9,665 nt of DNA from an uncultured Alphaproteobacteria bacterium (GCA_944392285.1 CALXWF010000041.1:1-9665), one strand, 5' to 3'. Counted from the first letter of the stretch, positions 1-7,438 are shown. Made by a program: numbers and translations. Notes: generated by a model from the sequence alone, not told the origin.

Positions 1-58
1 CTTGTCCGCTCAAACCAATAACAACAGCCATAGCGGTAACGGTAAGTAAATTTTTCAT
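1..58 (-). CDS. N-terminus of an exported protein (partial)
   Basis: An ATG at 58 (minus strand) opens a frame that runs to the window edge and gives 19 residues, MKNLLTVTAMAVVIGLSGQ. A short basic start followed by a hydrophobic stretch is the look of a Sec signal peptide. A purine-rich ribosome binding site (GAGAGGA) lies about 6 bases upstream of the ATG, which supports the start. The rest of the gene lies outside the window, so its function cannot be named. It points the same way as opgH, but about 185 bases and a candidate terminator and promoters separate them, so it is probably its own transcription unit. Confidence 0.7.
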   Translation of the reverse strand, partial: MKNLLTVTAMAVVIGLSGQ

Positions 59-81
59 GATTTTATCCTCTCTCAAAAGTT

Positions 82-115
82 AAATTACAATGTTTTTCCT
101 AAAAGTCAAAGTCAA
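82..115 (-). promoter_or_regulatory. Candidate promoter of the partial exported-protein gene
   Basis: On the minus strand two TTGACT hexamers stand in tandem (115-110 and 109-104). The inner one is followed after 16 bases by TAATTT (87-82), a fair -35/-10 pair that would start transcription some 15-20 bases upstream of the ATG at 58. A second reading is TTAATA (158-153), 17 bases, then TAAGAT (135-130), which would put the CtrA-like box at 161-175 directly upstream of its -35. Sequence alone does not decide between them. Confidence 0.3.
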
Positions 116-160
116 GATGCTTGGTAACCATCTTACAAGACTCATTTCCACATATTAAAC

Positions 161-175
161 TTAAGGAACGCTTAA
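161..175. promoter_or_regulatory. CtrA-like binding box TTAA-N7-TTAA
   Basis: The sequence TTAAGGAACGCTTAA at 161-175 fits exactly the TTAA-N7-TTAA pattern bound by CtrA, the OmpR-family cell-cycle regulator of Alphaproteobacteria. It sits inside a larger direct repeat: CTTAAGGAA occurs at 160-168 and 171-179, one 11-base helical turn apart, as expected for tandem OmpR/PhoB-type recognition half sites. It lies between the end of opgH and the start of the partial gene at 58, so that gene is the likely target. A chance match is possible in AT-rich DNA, but the GC-containing repeated flanks make it less likely. Confidence 0.45.
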
Positions 176-204
176 GGAATAAAACTTTTTTACTAAAAAG
201 ATGT

Positions 205-227
205 ATATTATTGAAAAACAATAATAT
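205..227. terminator. AT-rich hairpin downstream of opgH, possible terminator
   Basis: ATATTATTG (205-213) and CAATAATAT (219-227) form a perfect 9-bp inverted repeat around an AAAAA loop. It begins 15 bases beyond the opgH stop codon. Read on the minus strand, the stem is followed after a few bases by a TTTTT tract; on the plus strand it is followed directly by a long T-rich run. The stem has only one GC pair and would be weak, so this is a tentative end for the opg operon. Confidence 0.35.
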
Positions 228-242
228 TTTTTTATTTATTTT

Positions 243-2288
243 TTAGTTTTGCCCTTCAAGCTGAAACATCAAATTAGCTTTTTTCAAAACGTCTGCCGCA
301 TAGAGAAGGGAGATTTCTTCTTCACGACTAAGCTCCATTTCAATATGGTGGTTCAAATAGTTCTCGAGCTTAATCTTAGCGCTTTCAAAAGTTTTTGCTC
401 CAAAATCCGGAGCCGGGCCGTTAATCGGCAGCATCAAAATATGCAAAGCATTCAGGCGGCTGTCTTTAACCACATTTTCAACCCCGTAATGAACTTGCTC
501 AAAGGCGGCAAATTCTTGCTTAATCTTAAGAGCGGTTTTTAAAATTTCTGGCAAATTAATTTCTTCGGGAATAATGAAGAATTTATGTTTTTGGGCAGAA
601 ACACCGAGTTTTTCTCGGGAGGAAAACACCGAAACGGGGATAGAGAGCATCAAACCGAGCGTAATCGGTAACATCCACCAAAACAGCTCATGTGCATATT
701 TCCATACCACAAGAGAGGTAACAATGCCAAGAAGCGTATGCCAAAAATGCCGCCGTCCGGCCTCTTTCCAAGAGGTTCCGGTTTCATCGCGATTCTGGGT
801 TTTCCAACCGGCATCGTTTCCGGCAAAAATATCAAAAACAAATTTGCTTTGAAACATCATCATAATCGGAGCGGAGAGGGCGCTGAAAATAATCTCGGCC
901 AGCGTACTCTTAATTGCCCCGAGGCGACCGCCGATATCCTGGGGTTTATTTTGTTTCAAATAAATTATCAAGCCGAGAATTTTAGGAAAGATCAGCATAA
1001 AGATAGAAAAGACAAACAAGCTGATAACGCCGATAGCATCAAAAATCGGCCAGTTCGGAAACAGCGTATAAGTTGTCGGAAAATACTCTGTCGGAAAGAT
1101 ATTGCGCCCCAAAGCAACGCAAAGTCCCACCAACAAAAAACACAGCCACAAAGGCGAGGAGAGATAAGACATAATGCCGATAATAAAATGGATTCGGCTA
1201 ATGGGATGCAAGCCCTTAGAGATTAAAACTTTAATATGCTGCATATTTCCCTGACACCACCGACGGTCACGAATGGCAAAATCAATCATAGACGGCGGAC
1301 ATTCTTCAAAACTCCCCTTAAGCTCGGGCAAAAGCCAAGCCAACCAACCGCCGCGACGAATAAGTGCTGCTTCAACAAAATCGTGGCTCAAAATATGTCC
1401 GCCGAAAGGAGCTCTTCCGCTCAACACCGGAAGTTTGCAACATTCCATAAATGCCTTAACGCGAATAACGGCATTATGCCCCCAATAATTGCTGTCGCCG
1501 ATTTGCCAATAAGCCAGCCCGGCCGACACAATCGGCCCATAGACTTTGCCGGCAAATTGCTGGATTCTTGCAAACAAAGAATGGCGGTTAACGCACATCG
1601 GCGGCGCCTGAATAATGCCTGTTTGCGGATTCTCTTCCATAAGAGCGGCCATGGTAACAATGGTTTCTCCTTCAAGCAAACTATCAGCGTCTAAAACAAT
1701 CATATAGTCATACAAAGAGCCCCATTTGTTGCAAAAATCTTCAATATTTCCGCTTTTGCGGGCAATATTCATCGGCCGTCTGCGATAATAAATTTTCATT
1801 CCGTCGGGCATCAGACTCATGGTCTCAAGCCACATCTGTTCTTCCTGCACCCAAACTTTGGGGGTGGTCGTGTCGCTTAAAACAAAAATATCAAATTTCT
1901 GGTGTGCGCCGGTATTTTCCAAACTTTGCGCCATTGCCAACAAATTGGCAAAGACGCTGAGGGGCGATTCATTATAAACCGGCATTAAAATTGCGGTCTT
2001 AGAGGTAAGTTCTCGTCCTTTTTCCGGCCAAGCAATGCCCGGAACATTTTTTTTGCGCCACAATTCAAAAAAGCCAAAAATGCTTGACCAAAAGAACAAA
2101 GCAATCCACCCAAAGGTCAGCATAAACAGCACAATCATCAAAAACCGCGTAATAAAACCGGCATCACTTGGAATAACGCTGACCCATTTAAATGTTGCCA
2201 ACAAGGTGCTGACAAACATCAAGCCAAAGACTTTAACTCTTCGGCTGCGAATTTGTTGAGGGGTGATAGGAACAAAATTATTGCTCAT
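243..2288 (-). CDS. opgH: OPG glucosyltransferase OpgH (MdoH)
   Basis: This is an inner-membrane family 2 glycosyltransferase that should polymerise the beta-1,2-glucan backbone of periplasmic glucans from UDP-glucose on the cytosolic face and pass it across the membrane. N-terminal membrane segments lie at about residues 19-38 and 46-74. The catalytic domain follows, with MPVYNESP (102-109), LSDTT with D139, the DxD-type LDADS (D200, D202), the acidic SHDF (D303) and RDRRWCQGN (340-348), the family form of the QxxRW motif. Further membrane segments lie at about 366-392, 416-444, 462-480 and 518-554. The start is fixed by an ATGA overlap with the upstream gene and by a GGAAG site ahead of it. 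At 681 residues it is well short of the 847 of E. coli OpgH, mainly because the long cytosolic N-terminus is missing. Confidence 0.95.
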   Translation of the reverse strand: MSNNFVPITPQQIRSRRVKVFGLMFVSTLLATFKWVSVIPSDAGFITRFLMIVLFMLTFGWIALFFWSSIFGFFELWRKKNVPGIAWPEKGRELTSKTAILMPVYNESPLSVFANLLAMAQSLENTGAHQKFDIFVLSDTTTPKVWVQEEQMWLETMSLMPDGMKIYYRRRPMNIARKSGNIEDFCNKWGSLYDYMIVLDADSLLEGETIVTMAALMEENPQTGIIQAPPMCVNRHSLFARIQQFAGKVYGPIVSAGLAYWQIGDSNYWGHNAVIRVKAFMECCKLPVLSGRAPFGGHILSHDFVEAALIRRGGWLAWLLPELKGSFEECPPSMIDFAIRDRRWCQGNMQHIKVLISKGLHPISRIHFIIGIMSYLSSPLWLCFLLVGLCVALGRNIFPTEYFPTTYTLFPNWPIFDAIGVISLFVFSIFMLIFPKILGLIIYLKQNKPQDIGGRLGAIKSTLAEIIFSALSAPIMMMFQSKFVFDIFAGNDAGWKTQNRDETGTSWKEAGRRHFWHTLLGIVTSLVVWKYAHELFWWMLPITLGLMLSIPVSVFSSREKLGVSAQKHKFFIIPEEINLPEILKTALKIKQEFAAFEQVHYGVENVVKDSRLNALHILMLPINGPAPDFGAKTFESAKIKLENYLNHHIEMELSREEEISLLYAADVLKKANLMFQLEGQN

Positions 2289-2710
2289 TTTTTCTTTCTT
2301 CCGCTGTGAAAAGGTTCAATAACTTGCGGTTTCATTTCCGCATATTTATATTGGGGGGCGTTTATCACATAATTTTGCTGCATTTGCCTAATCAGGGCAA
2401 GCGGGAGCTTAAAGTTTTTTAATTCTTCGGTTGAACATTTGTCAGACCCGCCGCAAAGCAAAAAACACAGCTTAAACTCTGCCAAAAGCTGCTCATCGTC
2501 CAAACGCGACTGCGGAAAAATCTTTTTGGCGGTTTTAAGCAAAAAATTATCAACCAAGCCTAACAACACTTCCCCGTTCTCACAGCCGCTTTTATCCAGA
2601 TTCTGAACAACGGCAGCCACAACCGAGGCAAGTTTGTCCCCCTTAAAGCCAAAACTTTTCAAATAAGCGGCAATAATATCTTCTTTACTCTGGATTCTTA
2701 TGGTAACCAT
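2285..2710 (-). CDS. Small cytosolic protein between opgG and opgH (OpgI-like position)
   Basis: I do not recognise this 141-residue protein. It has no signal peptide or membrane segment and looks like a mostly helical cytosolic protein ending in a basic tail (SGRKKK). It has four cysteines, three of them close together in CFLLCGGSDKC (82-92, pattern C-x3-C-x5-C), plus C43. The start is taken at the ATG at 2710 because GGAG lies six bases upstream; a GTG at 2722 in the same frame lacks such a site. The gene overlaps the end of opgG by 13 bases and the start of opgH by 4, so the three genes should be translated as a coupled set. In Rhodobacter sphaeroides a gene in this position, opgI, is needed for glucan backbone synthesis. 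The position is seen here; homology to OpgI is untested. Confidence 0.85.
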   Translation of the reverse strand: MVTIRIQSKEDIIAAYLKSFGFKGDKLASVVAAVVQNLDKSGCENGEVLLGLVDNFLLKTAKKIFPQSRLDDEQLLAEFKLCFLLCGGSDKCSTEELKNFKLPLALIRQMQQNYVINAPQYKYAEMKPQVIEPFHSGRKKK

Positions 2711-4290
2711 TGATAACTCCACACTTCAGAAATATTTTTGCCTTTTTTAACCACGGCTGCCCGCAATTCAGAGGTTTTACCGTTAGGGACAAAATCAATA
2801 TAAGCAGTCAAACCTTTGGTTAAAGGGTTATACATCAAATGTTTTCCGACAATCTCACCCTCACTGGCCGAAACATCTAACGAGGCAATCCCGTCTTTTA
2901 CTTCTTTTTCCATGTTCAGAATGTCAAAATCAATGACAAATTTACGTTTATTGGTCTCAAGCATTCCTGAAACGCCGCCGATTCCGGTATAAGTTGCGGT
3001 AATATCTCCGGGAACTTTTTCTACCGGCATTTTAGAAAACCAGTAAAGCCGATATTGATAGCGCAGAGGCTTCAGCGGTTTAACCCGTTTTTTAGGCACC
3101 CAATAGGCCACGATATTATCGTGAATTTCTTGCGCGGAAGGAATTTCAACCAACTCAACCTGACCCTTGCCCCAATCGCCGATAGGCTCAACCCAAACGC
3201 TCGGGCGCTGCTCATAATGAGTCTCAAAATCCAAATAATGCGCGGGGTCTTTATCTCTTTGCAATAAGCCGAACCCTTTGGGGTTATTGTCAACAAAATC
3301 GCTTATTCTCAAATGTTTTGAATTATCTAACGGCCGCCACAACCATTCACCTTGACCGTTCCATACCAAAAGCCCGTCACTGTCATGCACTTCCGGGCGG
3401 TGGTCATCAAACTTGTTTTTTGTATTTTCGCCAAACAAATACATTGAGGTTAACGGAGCAATGCCGAGTTTATTAATTTCTTTACGTGGAAACAGCACCA
3501 TATCCACCTCAACCACGGTATTTTCTCCCGGTGTGATAATAAATTTATAAGCGCCTGTCACGCTTTGGCTGTCAAGCAGGGCATAAACCGTAACGGATTC
3601 GCTTTTGCGTTTGGGGCGAACCACCCAAAATTCACGAAATATCGGAAATTCTTCACCCGTTTGCACGGCTGTGTCAATGGCCAAGCCTCTGGCCGACAAA
3701 CCATATTTTTGCCCTTTTCCCAAGGCTCTGAAATAGCTTGCCCCCAAAAAAGAAATCAGCTCATCATAATAAGCATCGGTGTTTAAAGGCGCATGGAGCC
3801 GAAACCCGGCATAGCCGAGTTTTGCAAAGGCTTTTGTATCTAATTTGTTTTTACCATAATCAAAATAAGCCGGCGCATAAGGGAGCGGATGACTTTGACC
3901 GTTAATCACTTCATTAACCACGACAGAGGTCTGAAACAAGGATCCCAAGTGAAAAAACTGAATTTCGAACGGCAGTCTTTTGCCGAACCAAGGGCCGTTT
4001 TCGCGGCTGAAACGAATATCTCTGTGCTCATCATAATTAAGCGCGGCCAAATCTTTGGGCAAATTGTTTGCCGGCGGCAAAAAAGGGGATTCAGCCAAAG
4101 ATTTTGCCATGCGCACCACATTTTCTTCGCTGAAAGCATTATCATTTAATGTAAGGGTCTGCAGCTGTTTTTCCTGCCGATAATCCAAATACCAGTCTGC
4201 CGCATATTTAATAGCGGCAATAAGTGCCGCCCCGACACCTATGGCCATTATCATCAATATAAGTCGACGTCGAGAGTTTTGTTTCATCAT
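2698..4290 (-). CDS. opgG: Periplasmic glucan biosynthesis protein OpgG/OpgD
   Basis: The 530-residue product carries the OpgG/MdoG signature along its length: FSRENGPWFGKRLPFEI (94-110), the NGQSHPLPYAPAYFDYG block (130-146), LGYAGFRLHAPLN (158-170), FLGASYFRALG (181-191), YGLSARGLAIDTA (196-208) and THYEQRPSVWVEPIGDWGKG (357-376). The family acts in the periplasm on the glucan made by OpgH; E. coli OpgG and OpgD are reported to act on beta-1,2-glucan (family GH186). The N-terminus has a basic start (SRRRLIL at 6-12, resembling a twin-arginine motif) and a hydrophobic stretch at about 10-27, with no good cleavage site after it, so it may stay membrane-anchored. Two ATGs (4290, 4287) are adjacent to a weak AGGGA site and the start is uncertain by one codon. 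OpgD cannot be excluded, but the link to opgH favours OpgG. Confidence 0.93.
   Translation of the reverse strand: MMKQNSRRRLILMIMAIGVGAALIAAIKYAADWYLDYRQEKQLQTLTLNDNAFSEENVVRMAKSLAESPFLPPANNLPKDLAALNYDEHRDIRFSRENGPWFGKRLPFEIQFFHLGSLFQTSVVVNEVINGQSHPLPYAPAYFDYGKNKLDTKAFAKLGYAGFRLHAPLNTDAYYDELISFLGASYFRALGKGQKYGLSARGLAIDTAVQTGEEFPIFREFWVVRPKRKSESVTVYALLDSQSVTGAYKFIITPGENTVVEVDMVLFPRKEINKLGIAPLTSMYLFGENTKNKFDDHRPEVHDSDGLLVWNGQGEWLWRPLDNSKHLRISDFVDNNPKGFGLLQRDKDPAHYLDFETHYEQRPSVWVEPIGDWGKGQVELVEIPSAQEIHDNIVAYWVPKKRVKPLKPLRYQYRLYWFSKMPVEKVPGDITATYTGIGGVSGMLETNKRKFVIDFDILNMEKEVKDGIASLDVSASEGEIVGKHLMYNPLTKGLTAYIDFVPNGKTSELRAAVVKKGKNISEVWSYQWLP
2717..2720 (-). promoter_or_regulatory. Ribosome binding site deciding the start of the small opg gene
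   Basis: GGAG on the minus strand (2720-2717), inside the last codons of opgG, lies six bases from the ATG at 2710. It favours that ATG over the in-frame GTG at 2722, which overlaps this very site. Confidence 0.65.
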
Positions 4291-4328
4291 TCCCTGCCGT
4301 AATTTTAAAAATTTTTCATAACCTTCAA

Positions 4329-4357
4329 ATAAAAGTACATTTTTGCGCCGAAGTCAA
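4329..4357 (-). promoter_or_regulatory. Candidate promoter of the opgG operon
   Basis: On the minus strand TTGACT (4357-4352) is separated by 17 bases from TTTTAT (4334-4329). The -35 is good (5 of 6 against TTGACA) and the -10 fair (4 of 6). It would start transcription about 30 bases before the opgG ATG. It lies downstream of the hairpin at 4381-4411, as expected for an independent operon. Confidence 0.35.
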
Positions 4358-4380
4358 GAGCACGACATTTTAATTTGCAT

Positions 4381-4411
4381 TAAGAAAGGGGAGAAAATCT
4401 CCCCTTCCTTA
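4381..4411 (-). terminator. Hairpin ending the ankyrin operon
   Basis: A long inverted repeat with a three-base loop (4395-4397): nine uninterrupted pairs including GGGGAGA/TCTCCCC (4386-4394 with 4398-4406), one A/C mismatch, then four more pairs. It begins 19 bases beyond the stop codon of the second ankyrin gene. Downstream on the minus strand the tail is only TTTCTTAA within and after the stem, a poor U tract, so termination could be incomplete and some transcripts might run on into opgG. Confidence 0.65.
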
Positions 4412-4429
4412 AAAGATTATGGTCCTAAC

Positions 4430-6283
4430 CTATTTTTTTAGAAAATTTTTCACCCAAGCAATAAGCATTTCTTTTTGCTTAGGATTTTTCATAAGATAAT
4501 AGCCCAGACCGCCGAGCAACAGCAAAGAAACCACAACCCGTCCCGCTGTGTTTCCGCCTTCTTCGGGCGAATATTCATCTTGCAAATCCTGCACAAACTC
4601 TTGCATCTCGGCATCATTTGCCGTCAGGCTCAGGGGTGTTTGTCCGAAGCTGTTTTTTTGCAAGACATCGGCACCGGCTTCTGCCAAGAGTTTAATAACC
4701 TCTTTTTGCAGCTTCTTGTCTTTTTTCAGATTATCAGATTGTAAGGCAATCATGATATATGAATTTTTGTGTCTGCCGTTATAGCTCATGTCAAAGCCGA
4801 TATCTAAGAGCTTTTTAACACCGTCAAGAGTCGGTGCTTCATTCATACTGAGATAATTTTCCAAGACTGTCTGCTCTCTGTTGTTAAGAACATTGAGGTC
4901 AGCACCGTTTTCTTTTAAGAAAGCCAGCATATCCCAATCTCCATTAACCAACCAAATCGGGGCTTCCCAATCGACTTTGCGCGCATTAACATCAGCGCCG
5001 TTTTTAATCATCTTGGCAATAATTTCTTTTTTGTCGGCCTGTGGAATATTTGAGCTTTTCAAAACCTCGACAATCGGGCTCTTACCCTCATCAATTGAGG
5101 CCAGACCGGCTTTCAGTAACAAAAGGCGCACATCATCGCCAAGGGTGTTATAAAGTTTGGGGCCGTCAATATTAACGTCGCCACCTCTTTCAACAAATTT
5201 TTTAACGATTTCGGTATTGTTCGGGCGTTGTTTTAAGATGTAATATAAAACACCGTGTCCGTCGGGGTCTTTGGCCTTAAGGTCGGCCGCGTCAAATAAT
5301 CTGTCATCAAAATTATTAATATGATAAAGCAAAACAGATTTTCCGTCATTGTCAACGGCAGTGGCATCTGCGCCCAAATCCAACAACAGGTCACGATTAA
5401 AGCTCGCCACCATCAAAGGGGTTTGTCCATAAATATTTTTATGGTTGATATCAACGCCTTTTTTAACAAAGAACTCAATCAGCTTGGGGTTATCTTTTTT
5501 AACAAGATAATGCAAAATATTATTTCCCTTCGCATCCGTGTCATTAATATTCAGGCCGTTTTTAAGCATAAAATAAAGGGCAGTGTTATAATCTACGGGG
5601 GTTGCCGCCATTAAAATATTAACACCTTGCAAATTTCCTTGATTAAATTTTGCGTTAATATCAGCGCCGTTTTTGACCAACCATTGCAAAAATTCGCTGC
5701 TGTTAACGGTCAAGCCGTAACGTGATTTTTGAAAAATCATGTTCATCAGAAAAGAGGTGTCGGCACCGGCCTTGATATAGCGTTCCAGCAAGGCTTTTTC
5801 GTTCGGATCTGTCGGCATTTTAACATCATCATAGCCGAGGCGATATTTCTTCATCAAAATATCAGGGCTGATTTTGCCGCCGTGCGCAATTAACAAATCC
5901 AAGATTTCAGGATTTTTGGTTTCTGCCATTAAAGGCGTGGGGTCAGCACCGGCCTCAAGCAAAATACTGACAATCTCCTTGTCGCCGCGTCTGTCGGCAT
6001 AGGCTAATGCGGGAACACCGAGGGTGTTACCGGCTTTTACATCGGCACCGGCGGCAATAATTTTTTGAATAACCGCAGGCTCTGCACCCGTACCAATGGC
6101 CAAAGCCAAAGGAAAAATACCAAAATTACCGTTAATACAAGGAGAGGCCAAATTCGTTTGTGATAAAGCCTCATCAATATTTTGCGGGGTTAAGTCGCCG
6201 GCTTGTTCGCAAATTCCGGCCATAGCCGTAGATGACAACAGGAAAGAACAACCGATAGCGTAAAAGATTTTTCCAAATTTCAT
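4430..6283 (-). CDS. Membrane-anchored periplasmic ankyrin-repeat protein
   Basis: This 617-residue protein has a signal peptide with likely cleavage after AMA (residue 22), a long series of ankyrin repeats, and a membrane segment at about 580-597 followed by a basic tail (KNPKQKEMLIAWVKNFLKK). The predicted topology is repeats in the periplasm, anchored to the inner membrane from the C-terminus. Ankyrin signatures include LLEAGADPTPL (108-118), LVKNGADIN (202-210), FVKKGVDINHKNIYGQTPLMVA (272-293), MIKNGADVN (425-433), FLKENGADLN (455-464) and LLAEAGADVLQKNSFGQTPLSL (532-553). Several repeats are degenerate. Near the mature N-terminus C25 and C49 form a pair also present in the neighbouring ankyrin protein. 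The ribosome site AAGGAG lies seven bases from the ATG, and only 14 bases separate it from the gene upstream, so they share an operon. Partner and function are unknown. Confidence 0.9.
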   Translation of the reverse strand: MKFGKIFYAIGCSFLLSSTAMAGICEQAGDLTPQNIDEALSQTNLASPCINGNFGIFPLALAIGTGAEPAVIQKIIAAGADVKAGNTLGVPALAYADRRGDKEIVSILLEAGADPTPLMAETKNPEILDLLIAHGGKISPDILMKKYRLGYDDVKMPTDPNEKALLERYIKAGADTSFLMNMIFQKSRYGLTVNSSEFLQWLVKNGADINAKFNQGNLQGVNILMAATPVDYNTALYFMLKNGLNINDTDAKGNNILHYLVKKDNPKLIEFFVKKGVDINHKNIYGQTPLMVASFNRDLLLDLGADATAVDNDGKSVLLYHINNFDDRLFDAADLKAKDPDGHGVLYYILKQRPNNTEIVKKFVERGGDVNIDGPKLYNTLGDDVRLLLLKAGLASIDEGKSPIVEVLKSSNIPQADKKEIIAKMIKNGADVNARKVDWEAPIWLVNGDWDMLAFLKENGADLNVLNNREQTVLENYLSMNEAPTLDGVKKLLDIGFDMSYNGRHKNSYIMIALQSDNLKKDKKLQKEVIKLLAEAGADVLQKNSFGQTPLSLTANDAEMQEFVQDLQDEYSPEEGGNTAGRVVVSLLLLGGLGYYLMKNPKQKEMLIAWVKNFLKK

Positions 6284-6297
6284 AGTTTTGCTCCTTC

Positions 6298-7389
6298 TTA
6301 ATTATGTTCGGCCGGAGTTGATTGTGCATTTGCATTCAGGTTATGACTGTCCATATATCTTTGAACCAAGTCAAGCCAACTTTGCTCATGAGAGGTGATT
6401 CTTTGCAAATCGTCAAATCTGGTTTTGAGTTTATTACAGATTTTTGTCGGGTTCTTGGTCTTGTCGAGCAAAAAAGTCAAATAGACATCATTTTTAGCAC
6501 TGTAATGTTCGGAGTTCATTAAGTCCCACAAAGCTTTTTCAATGCTTTGGTCAAAGCTGGCTTGTTTTTCGGCAAAGGCTTGAAGCATTTTTCCGAACTT
6601 TTCATTATCTCTTTCAAGGCTAAAGATAAAAGTCGGCGCAAGATTAAGAATATAATCTAACGGTTTTCTCGTCATGTATTGATGAATGCTGTCTTGAGCG
6701 CCGCTGACAATAATCGGTTCAAAATCAGCCCCGTGCGCGGCCAACAAGTTAACGGCTTCTGCAGATTTTACAAAATACAAAGCAGAACGTCCTTTGCTGT
6801 CAACAATATTTGGGTCTGCGCCTTTTTCTAGCAAGCTCTTGACAGCATCAATATTATCAGCCTGCAGGGCGGCTTGTAATAAAGTAATGTCTTGATAAAG
6901 CGGCAAATTAACATCAATTCGCTCAAAGAGCACATCTAAAACGGCATTATTTTTTGCCACTTCTTCAGGGCTCAGTCCGTTTGTATTAACCATATCAAGC
7001 AATAAACGTTCCGCTTGTTTGGCATTGGCGCCTTTTTGCAGCAAAAAGCGCAACATTTCGGCATCTCTTTTGGCCAAAGCAATTTCCAAAGGCGTATGCC
7101 CGCGAAAATCTTCGGCATCGACATCAGCGCCGGCCTCAATTAAAACATTGGCAAATTCGATTCCTTTATTGTTGATGATAGCCAAAGACAAAGGCAAAGA
7201 ACTCTGAACACCCATAGGGTCAAAATTAGAGCAGCCGTTAATATCTTTGGCATAAGTATTAACGGCAGCCTTAAGATCTTCGATATTAAGACTGGCGATG
7301 TTGTCACACAAACTCTGTGCCCGCGCCTCTTGAGTGCAAAGCAGCAAAGCGCCGGATAAAGCTGAAAAAATAAGGCGTTTGGTTTTCAT
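6298..7389 (-). CDS. Soluble periplasmic ankyrin-repeat protein
   Basis: This 363-residue exported protein is the first gene of the ankyrin operon. The start at 7389 is chosen because GGAGG lies four bases upstream and opens directly on a signal peptide, MKTKRLIFSALSGALLLCTQ followed by EARA (cleavage likely after residue 24); an upstream in-frame ATG at 7455 would bury this signal. Four clear ankyrin repeats are seen: about 64-95 (VLIEAGADVDAEDFRG), 98-125 (HTPLEIA, FLLQKGANA), 168-198 (SLLEKGADPNIVDSKG) and 201-225 (LLAAHGAD). The last 130 residues have no obvious repeat and look helical. It lacks the C-terminal membrane segment of its neighbour, so it should be soluble in the periplasm. 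C28 and C53 match the cysteine pair of the second ankyrin protein. A periplasmic ankyrin precedent is AnkB of Pseudomonas, which supports catalase KatB, but no catalase is present here. Confidence 0.9.
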   Translation of the reverse strand: MKTKRLIFSALSGALLLCTQEARAQSLCDNIASLNIEDLKAAVNTYAKDINGCSNFDPMGVQSSLPLSLAIINNKGIEFANVLIEAGADVDAEDFRGHTPLEIALAKRDAEMLRFLLQKGANAKQAERLLLDMVNTNGLSPEEVAKNNAVLDVLFERIDVNLPLYQDITLLQAALQADNIDAVKSLLEKGADPNIVDSKGRSALYFVKSAEAVNLLAAHGADFEPIIVSGAQDSIHQYMTRKPLDYILNLAPTFIFSLERDNEKFGKMLQAFAEKQASFDQSIEKALWDLMNSEHYSAKNDVYLTFLLDKTKNPTKICNKLKTRFDDLQRITSHEQSWLDLVQRYMDSHNLNANAQSTPAEHN

Positions 7390-7393
7390 TTTT

Positions 7394-7398
7394 CCTCC
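7394..7398 (-). promoter_or_regulatory. Ribosome binding site deciding the start of the first ankyrin gene
   Basis: GGAGG on the minus strand (7398-7394), four bases from the ATG at 7389, is the strongest ribosome site in the window. It shows that the in-frame ATG at 7455 is not the start. Confidence 0.8.
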
Positions 7399-7438
7399 GC
7401 AGAATGCTGATATATGAATAATACAAAGAGTGAAACAA

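Noticed and set aside
690..1694. Long plus-strand open frames (178 and 152 codons) opposite opgH
   Set aside because: They lie wholly antisense to the clear OpgH catalytic domain, have composition unlike the neighbours, and show no recognisable motif or good ribosome site.
4370..4383. TTAA-N6-TTAA upstream of opgG as a second CtrA box
   Set aside because: Spacing is six rather than seven and it overlaps the terminator stem; such AT-rich near matches are expected by chance.
4430..7389. Ankyrin proteins as secreted eukaryote-like effectors
   Set aside because: Cleavable Sec signals on both, and a C-terminal inner-membrane anchor on the larger one, fit the periplasm better than injection into a host cell.
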